This document shows, piece by piece, positions 1-7,803 of a stretch of DNA of 9,156 nt. Position 1 is the stretch's first letter. Each line of letters starts with the position of its first letter. The stretch lies in the NCBI GenBank assembly GCA_031259795.1, contig JAIRLA010000020.1:1-9156 (forward strand), read 5' to 3'. The position numbers and the translations under genes were made by a program. The stretch comes from Azoarcus sp. Its GTDB lineage: Bacteria; Pseudomonadota; Gammaproteobacteria; Burkholderiales; Rhodocyclaceae. The notes below the pieces were generated by a model, which was not told the origin of the DNA, ran no database searches, and saw only the letters and a program-made list of their open reading frames with translations.

Positions 1-1446
1 GCCGATGCACAATTGCTTGATGACCAGGTATTCCTCGATGCCGTATTTCGAGCCTTCGCGGCCAAATCCGGATTGCTTGACGCCGCCGAAGGGGGAAACT
101 TCGTTGGAAATCAGGCCGGTGTTGATGCCGACCATGCCGTATTCGAGTTCTTCCGCCACGCGGATGACGCGATTCAGATCCTTGCTGAAGAAATAGCTGG
201 CCAGACCGAATTCGGTATTGTTTGCCAACGCGATGGCTTCTTCGTCGATTTCGAAGCGGAAAAGCGGCGCGAGCGGGCCGAAGGTTTCCTGGCGCGCGCA
301 CAGCATGTCGGCGGTCGCGTCCGCGATCACGGTCGGCTCGAAGAACGTGCCGCCCAACGCATGCGGTTTGCCGCCGGTGAGGATGCGCCCGCCTTTTGCA
401 ACGGCGTCGGCGACTTGCGTTTCGACCTTCTTCAGCGCTTTGCCGTCGATGAGCGGACCTTGTGTGACGCCTGGTTCGATGCCGTTGCCGACCTTGAGCG
501 CCTTGACCTGAGCGGCGAGTTTTTCGGCGAAGGCGTCGTGGATGCCGCTTTGCACGAGCAGGCGATTGGCGCAGACGCAGGTCTGGCCGCTGTTGCGGAA
601 TTTCGAAGCCATCGCGCCCTCAATGGCGAGATCGAGATCGGCGTCGTCGAAGACGATGAACGGCGCGTTGCCGCCCAACTCGAAGGAGAGTTTCTTCAGG
701 GTTGGGGCGCTTTGCGCCATCAGGAGGCGCCCGACTTCGGTCGATCCCGTGAAAGAGAGTTTGCGCACGACGGGGCTGTCCGTCAGTTCCTTGCCGATCG
801 CGGCGGCCGAGAGGCCGGTGACGACGTTGAAGACGCCCGCCGGAATGCCGGCGCGTCCGGCGAGTTCGGCGAGCGCCAGCGCGGTGAGCGGCGTGTATTC
901 CGCGGGTTTTACCACCACCGCGCATCCGGCGGCCAAGGCCGGGGCGACCTTGCGCGTGATCATCGCGGCGGGGAAGTTCCACGGCGTGATCGCCGCGCAG
1001 ACGCCGATGGGCTGTTTGACGACGGCGATGCGTTTGTCGGCGGTGGGCGCTGGCATCACCTCGCCATAGACGCGGCGCGCTTCTTCCGCGAACCATTCGA
1101 CGAAACTCGCGGCATAGGCGACTTCCCCGCGCGCCTCGGCGAGCGGCTTGCCTTGCTCGGAAGTCATGATGAGGGCGATGTCGTCGGTGGCCGCGACGAT
1201 CAGTTCGTACCACTTGCGCAAGACCAGCGCGCGCTCCTTGCCGGAGCGCTTGCGCCACGAGATGAACGCTTTTTCGGCGGCGGCGATGGCCGCGCGGGTT
1301 TCTTCCACGCCCAGGTCGGCGACCGAGGCGAGGGTTTCATTCGTGGCGGGATTGGTCACGGGAAAGACGGCGCCGTTCCTGGCGGCGGTCCATTGCCCGT
1401 CGATGTAGCCCTTGTTTTTGAGCAGTCCTTGGTCGTTGAGACGCAT
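1..1446 (-). CDS. gabD: Succinate-semialdehyde dehydrogenase GabD (3' end just off the window)
   Basis: This enzyme oxidises succinate semialdehyde to succinate, the last step of GABA breakdown, in the cytosol. The gene reads as 482 codons from ATG at 1446 to the window edge and ends ...KQLCIG. E. coli GabD is 482 residues and ends ...MCIGL, so only the last residue or two and the stop are missing. ALDH-family marks are PWNFP (155-159), the SFTGSTEVG cofactor loop (231-239), the general base Glu256 in FELGG and the nucleophile Cys290 in GQTCVCANR. Cys292 makes the CxC pair typical of GabD/SSADH. The C-terminal stretch [21 protein letters not shown] is diagnostic of this subfamily. Residue 183 is Glu (KPAEYTP), whereas E. 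coli GabD, as I recall it, has Ser there; this suggests NAD use. The ATG is supported by a good Shine-Dalgarno site and family alignment. It lies 43 bp after the glutamate dehydrogenase gene and is probably co-transcribed with it. Glutarate semialdehyde is a possible alternative substrate. Confidence 0.96.
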   Translation of the reverse strand, partial: MRLNDQGLLKNKGYIDGQWTAARNGAVFPVTNPATNETLASVADLGVEETRAAIAAAEKAFISWRKRSGKERALVLRKWYELIVAATDDIALIMTSEQGKPLAEARGEVAYAASFVEWFAEEARRVYGEVMPAPTADKRIAVVKQPIGVCAAITPWNFPAAMITRKVAPALAAGCAVVVKPAEYTPLTALALAELAGRAGIPAGVFNVVTGLSAAAIGKELTDSPVVRKLSFTGSTEVGRLLMAQSAPTLKKLSFELGGNAPFIVFDDADLDLAIEGAMASKFRNSGQTCVCANRLLVQSGIHDAFAEKLAAQVKALKVGNGIEPGVTQGPLIDGKALKKVETQVADAVAKGGRILTGGKPHALGGTFFEPTVIADATADMLCARQETFGPLAPLFRFEIDEEAIALANNTEFGLASYFFSKDLNRVIRVAEELEYGMVGINTGLISNEVSPFGGVKQSGFGREGSKYGIEEYLVIKQLCIG

Positions 1447-1451
1447 GTGTA

Positions 1452-1460
1452 TCCTTTCCT
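1452..1460 (-). promoter_or_regulatory. Ribosome binding site of gabD
   Basis: The minus strand reads AGGAAAGGA followed by 5 bases (TACAC) and the ATG at 1446. This is a strong Shine-Dalgarno site and fixes the gabD start. The 43-bp gap it sits in shows no convincing promoter or hairpin. Confidence 0.75.
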
Positions 1461-1489
1461 GTAGGGATCGATGAGTTGATGATGCGAAA

Positions 1490-4400
1490 TCAGCCGTCGG
1501 CCAGCGCCGACAGGGTCTGGACGATGAGCGCAAGCATGGCGAGGCTCGGCGGTTCTCCCCGCCGCAGGCTGGCGGTCAGTGCCAGCAGGCGGTCTTTCCG
1601 GCGGCTTTTCCGGCAGTTTTGCGCGGCGAGGAATTCCTCCAGCGCGCCATTGCCGTCCGTTTGCGCCATGAAACGCTCCGCCAGCCGCGCGAAGGCGTCG
1701 CCCAACTGGTCGACGAAACCCATCACCGCCATGTTCTCCATGGCGTTGTTGCAGACGATGGAGGCCGCCGAAGTTTTCAGCAGGGAAAGACCCAGCGCGT
1801 CGTGCGCGGCGAAATACAAGCGGCTCGTCGATTCCACCGTCCTGTCGCAACGCTCGGCGAGCGCGGCCACATCCAACGCGCATTCCAGGCCGCGTCGCGC
1901 CGCGCAGAAGTGCGCGAGCTCGGCGGGCGCCCCGCGCAACAGGCTGGAAGACAGGCATGCCGAATATTCCGCCCGGATGTCCGGGCTGGCCGCCCCCGGC
2001 AGCAGGCCGGCGAAAGCGGCGACGCGCGCGCCGAAACGCGCGACGACGGCGGAGACGTCGATGGCGCCAGACACGTTGCGCAGCACCCACTGGGCAGCGG
2101 ATTCCACCAGTTTGCGCGCTTCCAGCAGCAAGGCCATTTGAGTGGCGCTGGGAACCTTGCCGTCGAGACGCTCGACCGCGCGCCAATAGGCTTCCAGTTC
2201 GAACACGTCGCGCACCACTGCGTAGGCGCGCATGGCCTCGTCGTCGGTGCGGCCGGTTCTTTCCTGGAGATCGTTTACGAAGCCGCTGCCTACCCGGTTG
2301 ACCATGCCATTGACGACCATGGTGGAGACGATTTCGCGCCGCAGGGGATGGGCGGCGATTTCCGCCGCGAAACGCTTTTGCAGGCAGGCGGGAAAATAGC
2401 GCGCCAGATCCCGCGAAAACAGCGGTTCGTCGGGGAGGCGCGAACGAATGACTTCTTTGTAGATGGCGATTTTCGTATACGCCAGCAACATCGCCAGTTC
2501 CGGGCGCGACAAGCCCTCTCCCTGGTCGCGGCGGACGGCCAGTTCGGCATCGGAGGGAAGGGCGGCCACCTTGCGATCCAGGTCGCCGTTGCGCTCCAGG
2601 CTCTGCATCAGGCGCTGGTGAGTGTCGAGCTTTTGCGGCGCGTTGGCGAGCGCCACCGAAAGCGCCTGGTTTTGCAGGTAGTTGTCGCGCAGCACGAGCG
2701 CGGCGACTTCCTCGCTCATGCTGGCGAGGAGCGCATCGCGTTCTCCTGGGGCGAGCGCGCCGCTCTTCAGCGCAAGGTCGAGCAGGATCTTGATATTGAC
2801 CTCGTGGTCGGAGCAGTCGACCCCGCCCGCGTTGTCGATGGCGTCGGTATTGATGCGGCCGCCCGCGCGCGCGTACTGGATTCTCGCCTTTTGCGTGAAT
2901 CCCAGGTTCGCGCCCTCGCCGACCACCTTGCAGCGCAGTTGATCGGCGTCGATCCGGATCGCGTCGCAGGCGTGGTCGTCGACCTGCTCGTGGCTCTCGT
3001 CGGCGGCCTTGACGCAGGTGCCGATGCCGCCCAGCCAGAGCAGATCGGCGGGCGTCTTGAGCAGGGCGCGGATGATTTCGTTCGGCGTCGCCTGCGCCTT
3101 GGGCAGATCCAGCATCTCGCGGGCGGCCTGGCTCAAGGTGACGCTCTTCGCGCCGCGCGCGTAGATGCCGCCGCCAGGGCCGAGGGCGTCCGCCGCGTAG
3201 TCCGCCCACGTCGGATGCGGCAGGTAAAACAGGCGTTGCCGCTCCCTGAATCCCTTGTCCGCGCTGGCGTTGGGGTCGAGGAAGACGTGCCGGTGGTCGA
3301 ATGCGCCGATGAGGCGGATGCCGGGCGACAGCAGCATACCGTTGCCGAAGACGTCGCCGGACATGTCGCCGATGCCGATGACGCTGAACTCCTCGCGGCG
3401 GACATCGCGCCCCATTTCGAGGAAGTGCTGGCGCACGGACTCCCAGGCGCCCCGCGCGGTGATGCCGATCTTCTTGTGATCGTAGCCGGCGCTGCCGCCG
3501 GAGGCGAAAGCGTCGCCCAGCCAGAAGCCGTATTCGGCGGCGATCCGGTTGGCCTCGTCGGAAAAGGTGGCGGTGCCTTTGTCGGCGGCCACGACCAGAT
3601 ACGGATCGCCGCCGTCGCGGCACACTACATCTGGCGGCGCGACGACCTGGCCGTCGACGATGTTGTCGGTGAGATCGAGCATGCCCCGGATGAGCGTCCG
3701 ATAGCACGCGACCGCCTCCCGCCGCAAGGCTTCGCCGTCTCCGGCGGGCGGCGGACATTTGACCACGAAGCCGCCCTTGGAGCCTTCCGGCACGATGACC
3801 GTGTTCTTGACCATCTGGGCCTTGAGCAGCCCGTGGATTTCGGTGCGAAAATCGGCGGGGCGATCCGACCAGCGGATGCCGCCGCGCGCGATCTTGCCGC
3901 CGCGCAGGTGAATGCCCTCGCTGCGCGGCGAATAGACGAAAATTTCCGCCACCGGATATGGTGGCGGCAGATCCGCCAGGGCGCGGCTGTCGAACTTGAA
4001 CGCCAGCCAGGGCTTCGGTTCGCCGCCGGGCAGGCGCTGGTAATAATTGGTGCGCAAGGTCGCCTCGATCAGCATCAGGTATTTGCGCAGGATGCGATCG
4101 TCCTCGACCGCCTCCGCCGCGTCGAGCGCCGCCAGCGTTTTTTCCTTCTGCCGGGCGAGCGCCACGCCGCGACCTTCGAGGGCGGGATCGAACGTGACCT
4201 CGAACAGCCGGACCAGCGCGACGGTGGCCGCCTCGTTGCGCCGCAGGGCGCTGGCGATCTCGCCGCCCGCCAACGGAAATCCGGTCTGGCGCAGGTAATG
4301 GCCGCAGGCGCGCAGCATCGCGACCGCCCGCCAGGGCAGGCCCATGACCGTGGTGAGACAGCAAAAAGCGTCGGATTCCGCCTCGCCGCGCCAGACGCGG

Positions 4401-4756
4401 CGCATCGCTTCTTCCAACTCTTCCAACGAAAGGCGGGTGGACTCACTCCAACCGCCGGGAGATTGCCGGTCGAGGATGAACTCGTCCATCCACTTCTCGC
4501 CGCCCGGCCCGCCGCAAGGAATGGAACGATAGTTGGCGACCCTGAGGCCGAAACGCTCGATCACCGGCAGGCTATCCGACAGGGCGATCCGTGCGCCGGA
4601 AAAGCAGAGCCTGACGCTCGCCTGCCCGCCGGAAGCAGCGGACGGCGCTTCGATGCGCACCTCCACCTCGCAATCCGCTGGAATAGCGTCCGCCGCCATT
4701 GTCACCGCCGGAGCGGAGGACGGTTTCGCGGCGCGCCCCGGTTTCGCATTACCCAT
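1490..4756 (-). CDS. NAD-type glutamate dehydrogenase, large Bac_GDH family, short form (1,088 aa)
   Basis: This enzyme oxidatively deaminates L-glutamate to 2-oxoglutarate and ammonium, forming NADH. The catalytic core of the large bacterial NAD-GDH family is recognisable: ARGGIRWSD (290-298), KAQMVKN (312-318), PEGSKGGF (323-330), the nucleotide-binding stretch [14 protein letters not shown] (460-473), GGIGTCVKA (576-584), GEGANLG (613-619), and [25 protein letters not shown] (632-656). A helical C-terminal region follows (about 660-1088). Family members are usually about 1,500-1,650 residues. This one starts at what corresponds to the third ACT-like segment (about 28-80, with [17 protein letters not shown]), so roughly 500 N-terminal residues are absent. 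Residues 1-27 are an Ala/Pro/Lys-rich stretch of no recognisable fold. The start is 21 bp after gabT, with no clear Shine-Dalgarno; the gene may rely on translational coupling, or start at Met20 (4699). The reading frame is unbroken. The segment [10 protein letters not shown] (592-601) departs from the usual VGDRANDALR. The family assignment is firm, but regulation and activity are inferred. Confidence 0.93.
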   Translation of the reverse strand: MGNAKPGRAAKPSSAPAVTMAADAIPADCEVEVRIEAPSAASGGQASVRLCFSGARIALSDSLPVIERFGLRVANYRSIPCGGPGGEKWMDEFILDRQSPGGWSESTRLSLEELEEAMRRVWRGEAESDAFCCLTTVMGLPWRAVAMLRACGHYLRQTGFPLAGGEIASALRRNEAATVALVRLFEVTFDPALEGRGVALARQKEKTLAALDAAEAVEDDRILRKYLMLIEATLRTNYYQRLPGGEPKPWLAFKFDSRALADLPPPYPVAEIFVYSPRSEGIHLRGGKIARGGIRWSDRPADFRTEIHGLLKAQMVKNTVIVPEGSKGGFVVKCPPPAGDGEALRREAVACYRTLIRGMLDLTDNIVDGQVVAPPDVVCRDGGDPYLVVAADKGTATFSDEANRIAAEYGFWLGDAFASGGSAGYDHKKIGITARGAWESVRQHFLEMGRDVRREEFSVIGIGDMSGDVFGNGMLLSPGIRLIGAFDHRHVFLDPNASADKGFRERQRLFYLPHPTWADYAADALGPGGGIYARGAKSVTLSQAAREMLDLPKAQATPNEIIRALLKTPADLLWLGGIGTCVKAADESHEQVDDHACDAIRIDADQLRCKVVGEGANLGFTQKARIQYARAGGRINTDAIDNAGGVDCSDHEVNIKILLDLALKSGALAPGERDALLASMSEEVAALVLRDNYLQNQALSVALANAPQKLDTHQRLMQSLERNGDLDRKVAALPSDAELAVRRDQGEGLSRPELAMLLAYTKIAIYKEVIRSRLPDEPLFSRDLARYFPACLQKRFAAEIAAHPLRREIVSTMVVNGMVNRVGSGFVNDLQERTGRTDDEAMRAYAVVRDVFELEAYWRAVERLDGKVPSATQMALLLEARKLVESAAQWVLRNVSGAIDVSAVVARFGARVAAFAGLLPGAASPDIRAEYSACLSSSLLRGAPAELAHFCAARRGLECALDVAALAERCDRTVESTSRLYFAAHDALGLSLLKTSAASIVCNNAMENMAVMGFVDQLGDAFARLAERFMAQTDGNGALEEFLAAQNCRKSRRKDRLLALTASLRRGEPPSLAMLALIVQTLSALADG

Positions 4757-4777
4757 GATGGTTCGATACGCCCGTGC

Positions 4778-6085
4778 TCAAAGCCTGCCTTCTCTGGCGA
4801 GATCGGCCAGCGCCGCGCCGATGATCTCCAGCCCCTCGTCGAGCACCGGATCGGAGATGGTCAGCGGCGTCATGAGGCGCAGCACGTTGCCGTTGACGCC
4901 GCAGTTGAGCAGCAGCAAGCCGCGCTTCAGGGCTTCCGCCTTCAAGGCATCGGCGATGTCGGCGGAAGGTTTCGTCCTGTCGCCGCCGGCGAAGAATTCG
5001 ACGGCGCTCATCGCGCCCAGGCCGCGGACGTCGACAATAGAGGGGAACGTCTTCGCCAGGGTGGAGAAAAAGCCCCGGATGCGCTCGCCGATGGCGATGC
5101 TGCGCCGGCAGAGATTTTCTTCTTCGACGATGTCGAGCACCGCCAGCGCCGCCGCGCAGGCGAGCGGATTGCCGCCGTAGGTGCCGCCCAGTCCGCCGGG
5201 AATGGCGGCCTCCATGATGTCGGCGCGGCCGACGATGGCGGAAATGGGCGTGCCGCCGCCGAGACCCTTGGCCATGGTGATGATGTCCGGGATTACGCCG
5301 GAATGCTCGATGGCAAGGAACTTGCCGGTGCGCGCGACGCCGCTCTGGATTTCGTCGCAAATCAGCACGATGCCGTACTGGTCGCAGAGCGCGCGCAGTC
5401 GCTTCAGGAATTCGACCGGCGCGGGGATGTAGCCGCCCTCGCCCTGGACGGGTTCGACGATGACGGCGGCCACGCGGGAGGCGTCGATGTCGTTCTTGAA
5501 AATCCTTTCGATCCCGGCAATGGCGGCGCTGGCGGAAACGCCATGCGTTTCGGAAGGGTAGGGCGCGTGGAAGACGTCGCCGGGGAAAGGCCCGAACCCT
5601 GTCTTGTAGGGCGCCACCTTGCCGGTGAGGGCCAGCGCGAGCAGGGTGCGGCCATGGAAAGCGCCGTTGAAGGCGATCACGCCGGGGCGTCCGGTGAAGG
5701 CGCGCGCCGCCTTGACGGCGTTTTCAACGGCTTCGGCGCCGGTGTTCATGAAGAAGGTCTTTTTCGGCGCGCCGCCCGGCGCGAGACGATTCAGGCGCTC
5801 GGCCAGCTCGACGTAGCCCTCATAGGCGACGACCTGGAAACAGGTATGGGTGAATTTTTGCGCCTGTTCCTGGATCGCGGCGATGACTTTCGGATGGCAA
5901 TGTCCGGTATTGACGACGGCGATGCCCGCGCAAAAGTCGATGTAACGCTTGCCTTCCACGTCCCATATTTCGCTGTTGAGCGCCTTTTGGGCGAAGATCG
6001 GGTGGGATTGGCCCACGCCGCGCGGCAGGGCCTCGGCGCGGCGCGTCATGAGTTCGGAATTGCTCTGGAGAGTGGCCGGGGCCAT
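4778..6085 (-). CDS. gabT: 4-aminobutyrate aminotransferase GabT
   Basis: This PLP-dependent class III (fold type I) transaminase converts GABA and 2-oxoglutarate to succinate semialdehyde and glutamate in the cytosol. The protein is 435 residues; E. coli GabT is 426. Visible family marks are DFCAGIAVVNTGHCHPKV (50-67), the PLP-phosphate loop NTGAEAVENAVKAAR (114-128), FHGRT with Arg146, the substrate-site Glu211 in EPVQGEGGY, the PLP-pyridine Asp244 in ICDEIQSG, Lys273 in TMAKGLGGG as the Schiff-base lysine, and GGLGGTYGGNPLA (297-309). ALTGKVAPYKTGFGPFPG closely matches E. coli GabT. The ATG at 6085 has a strong Shine-Dalgarno and a normal N-terminus. The next gene, glutamate dehydrogenase, begins 21 bp downstream, and gabD follows. 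A terminator-like hairpin lies upstream, so this may be the first gene of a separate unit, although no clear promoter is visible. It could equally work as PuuE, or as DavT on 5-aminovalerate; sequence alone does not separate these. Confidence 0.95.
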   Translation of the reverse strand: MAPATLQSNSELMTRRAEALPRGVGQSHPIFAQKALNSEIWDVEGKRYIDFCAGIAVVNTGHCHPKVIAAIQEQAQKFTHTCFQVVAYEGYVELAERLNRLAPGGAPKKTFFMNTGAEAVENAVKAARAFTGRPGVIAFNGAFHGRTLLALALTGKVAPYKTGFGPFPGDVFHAPYPSETHGVSASAAIAGIERIFKNDIDASRVAAVIVEPVQGEGGYIPAPVEFLKRLRALCDQYGIVLICDEIQSGVARTGKFLAIEHSGVIPDIITMAKGLGGGTPISAIVGRADIMEAAIPGGLGGTYGGNPLACAAALAVLDIVEEENLCRRSIAIGERIRGFFSTLAKTFPSIVDVRGLGAMSAVEFFAGGDRTKPSADIADALKAEALKRGLLLLNCGVNGNVLRLMTPLTISDPVLDEGLEIIGAALADLAREGRL

Positions 6086-6091
6086 GAAATG

Positions 6092-6098
6092 CTCCTTT
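6092..6098 (-). promoter_or_regulatory. Ribosome binding site of gabT
   Basis: The minus strand carries AAAGGAG, then 6 bases (CATTTC), then the ATG at 6085. This near-consensus site confirms the start. A small inverted repeat (CGCAA, 3-base loop, TTGCG; 6107-6119) sits 8 bases upstream of it. Confidence 0.75.
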
Positions 6099-6127
6099 GG
6101 TAAGTTCGCAAGGTTTGCGGGTTGTGG

Positions 6128-6161
6128 AAAAAGAGGCGGAGGAAGGTATGGCCTTCCTCCG
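6128..6161 (-). terminator. Probable intrinsic terminator or attenuator between permease gene and gabT
   Basis: The minus strand forms a perfect 10-bp stem (CGGAGGAAGG at 6161-6152, loop CCATA, CCTTCCTCCG at 6146-6137). It is followed by CCTC and then five T (6132-6128). The stem is 7/10 G:C. On the plus strand the same hairpin has no T-run after it, so the signal points along the direction of the genes. It lies 33 bp after the permease stop and 42 bp before the gabT start. The short T-tract and the four bases between stem and Ts suggest incomplete termination, which would lower gabT expression relative to the permease rather than abolish it. Confidence 0.65.
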
Positions 6162-6194
6162 TGTTCGTCTGGCAGTCGATAGGGTACGGGGGAA

Positions 6195-7763
6195 TCAAGC
6201 CGCCTGAGCCGGCGCCGGTTCGCCGCCGATCATGTCGTCGTCCTGAGCGGAATCCTCGGCGACGGCCTTTCCGTCGCCGAAGAGGATGTGCGCGTCGCCG
6301 TGCGGCGAAACGCCCCGGTCATAGGGCTTGAAGAGCGTCATGTAGGCGAAGCCCAATCCCAGCACGATGCCGCAGGAGACGATCATGTTCCAGTCCCCGC
6401 CGCGCGGCCACGCCATGTTGATGATGGCGAGCACGCCATAGACCAGCGCGGCGATATTCACCGGCCAGGCCAATTTGCCCAGGCGGAAGGCGCCGGAAGG
6501 CTTCCAGCCGCGCGCGCGGGCGATGAGAGCGGCGATGACGATCATCTGGAACGACAGGTAGATGCCGATGACGCCAAAACTCACGATGGTGACGATGGCG
6601 TCTTCCATCCAGTAGCTGGCGACGCACAGGGCGCTGGTCAGTATCCCGATGAGGATGATCGCGTTCGAGGGCACGTGATGCTTTTCCGAAACGCGGCGAA
6701 AGAGCTTGCTGCCGATGAACATGTCGTCATGCGAATAGGCATAGACCATGCGGCTGGCGGCGGCTTGCAGCGACAGGATGCAGGAGAGGAAGGAGATCGC
6801 CACCACCGCGACGACGAGTTTCGTCCCCACCGGCCCGAAGGCTTCATTGAGAATGGTGATGATGACGGGGGTTCCGTTCTCGTCCGGGGAGAGCGCTTGT
6901 TGCATGTTCGGCACCGCGAGGATGAGCGAGACGCAGATGAACATCGCCGCCACGCCGCCCACATAGATGGTCATGCGCATGGCCTTGGGGATGGCGCGGG
7001 AGGGATTCGGGGTTTCCTCGGCCACGTCGCCGCAGGCTTCGAAGCCGTAATACTGGAACAGGCCGCCCAGCGAGGCCGCGAGGAAGGCGGGCCAGTAGGA
7101 GCCGTCGATGCGGATGTCGAAGGTATTGAAAAACACGCCGAAATCGTAGTTGCGATGGAAGAGGAGCAGGTAAGCGCCCACCAGCAGCGCGCCGATCAGC
7201 TCGCAGAGGAAACCGAACATGGCGACCCGTCCCAGCCAGCGCGTGCCTTCCAGATTGAAGCCGGTCACAATGGCGATGAGCGTCAGCGCGATAATTACCG
7301 TGAGCATCGAGGAGGATTCCATGCCCATCATGGAGGCGAGGAAGGGGGACGCGCCCACCGCGATCCCGGCGATGCTCGTGCATAGCGCCCAGGCGTAGAT
7401 CCAGCCCGCCATCCACGCCCAGCGCTTGCCGACGAGCCGCCGCGCCCAAGGGTAGATGCCGCCGGAAATCGGGAATTGCGAGACGACTTCGCCGAACACC
7501 AGGCAGACCAGGAATTGGCACAGCGCAATGAGGAGATAGGTCCAGATCATCGGCGGCCCGCCCGTGGCCAGACAGAAGCCGAACAGGCTATAGACGCCCA
7601 CTACCGGCGAAAGGTAGGTGAAGCCGAGCGCGAAGTTCTGCCACAGGCTCATGCGGCGATTGAAGTGCGGATTGACGCCCAGCGCCTTCAGTTGCTCGAC
7701 GTCCGCGGCGTCGCCCGCTTCCACCGAAACGGGGTTGAGCGGATCGTGGATCGTTGCTGTCAT
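6195..7763 (-). CDS. APC-superfamily amino acid/polyamine permease
   Basis: This is an inner-membrane secondary transporter predicted to import an amino acid, GABA or a polyamine. From ATG at 7763 the product is 522 residues. It has about 12 hydrophobic segments, at roughly 43-65, 71-92, 115-138, 152-170, 180-202, 225-243, 265-285, 314-338, 366-384, 388-414, 434-450 and 459-478. Superfamily marks are the glycine-rich first helix GFTYLSPVVGVYSLFG (47-62), the loop SGGIYPWARRLVG (100-112) and the TM6 stretch YYGFEACGDVAEETPNPSRAIP (238-259). The N-terminus (1-40) and the acidic Ala/Pro-rich C-terminal tail (about 480-522) are hydrophilic and probably cytosolic. An in-frame TTG 30 bp upstream (7793) is a less likely start, because AAGGAG sits ideally before 7763. 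The gene follows the aldehyde dehydrogenase by 40 bp and is probably co-transcribed with it. The neighbours point to putrescine or GABA as substrate, but the sequence does not show specificity. Confidence 0.9.
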   Translation of the reverse strand: MTATIHDPLNPVSVEAGDAADVEQLKALGVNPHFNRRMSLWQNFALGFTYLSPVVGVYSLFGFCLATGGPPMIWTYLLIALCQFLVCLVFGEVVSQFPISGGIYPWARRLVGKRWAWMAGWIYAWALCTSIAGIAVGASPFLASMMGMESSSMLTVIIALTLIAIVTGFNLEGTRWLGRVAMFGFLCELIGALLVGAYLLLFHRNYDFGVFFNTFDIRIDGSYWPAFLAASLGGLFQYYGFEACGDVAEETPNPSRAIPKAMRMTIYVGGVAAMFICVSLILAVPNMQQALSPDENGTPVIITILNEAFGPVGTKLVVAVVAISFLSCILSLQAAASRMVYAYSHDDMFIGSKLFRRVSEKHHVPSNAIILIGILTSALCVASYWMEDAIVTIVSFGVIGIYLSFQMIVIAALIARARGWKPSGAFRLGKLAWPVNIAALVYGVLAIINMAWPRGGDWNMIVSCGIVLGLGFAYMTLFKPYDRGVSPHGDAHILFGDGKAVAEDSAQDDDMIGGEPAPAQAA

Positions 7764-7769
7764 GATGTT

Positions 7770-7775
7770 CTCCTT
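7770..7775 (-). promoter_or_regulatory. Ribosome binding site deciding the permease start
   Basis: The minus strand reads AAGGAG, then 6 bases (AACATC), then ATG at 7763. This favours 7763 over the upstream in-frame TTG at 7793, which has no comparable site. Confidence 0.75.
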
Positions 7776-7803
7776 CAGGGATTGAATTGCCAAAAACGCG
7801 CGT

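Noticed and set aside
13..1464. A 483-codon open frame on the plus strand, antisense to gabD
   Set aside because: This is a shadow of gabD. The translation is low-complexity and Arg/Gly-rich with no family signature.
1447..1489. A possible separate promoter or terminator between glutamate dehydrogenase and gabD
   Set aside because: The 43 bp contain only a good ribosome binding site; I find no stable stem, T-run or convincing -10/-35 pair.
1356..4364. A 1,002-codon open frame on the minus strand overlapping glutamate dehydrogenase in another frame
   Set aside because: The predicted peptide is extremely Arg/Pro-rich and unlike any family. The overlapping glutamate dehydrogenase frame has all the expected motifs over its full length.
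1619..6103. A 1,494-codon open frame on the plus strand, antisense to both glutamate dehydrogenase and gabT
   Set aside because: The two genes beneath it happen to share a reading frame, and GC-rich codon use keeps stops out of the opposite frame. The translation is Arg/Gly/Ala/Asp/His-rich with no recognisable motif, and the minus-strand genes are beyond doubt.
6288..7385. A 365-codon open frame on the plus strand, antisense to the permease gene
   Set aside because: Asp/Gly/His/Arg-rich shadow of a membrane-protein gene, with no motif of its own.
7764..7803. A possible promoter in the gap before the permease gene (TTGGCAATTC resembles part of a sigma-54 -24 box)
   Set aside because: The matching GC of a -12 element at the right spacing is missing, and the 40-bp gap is better explained as spacing within one operon.
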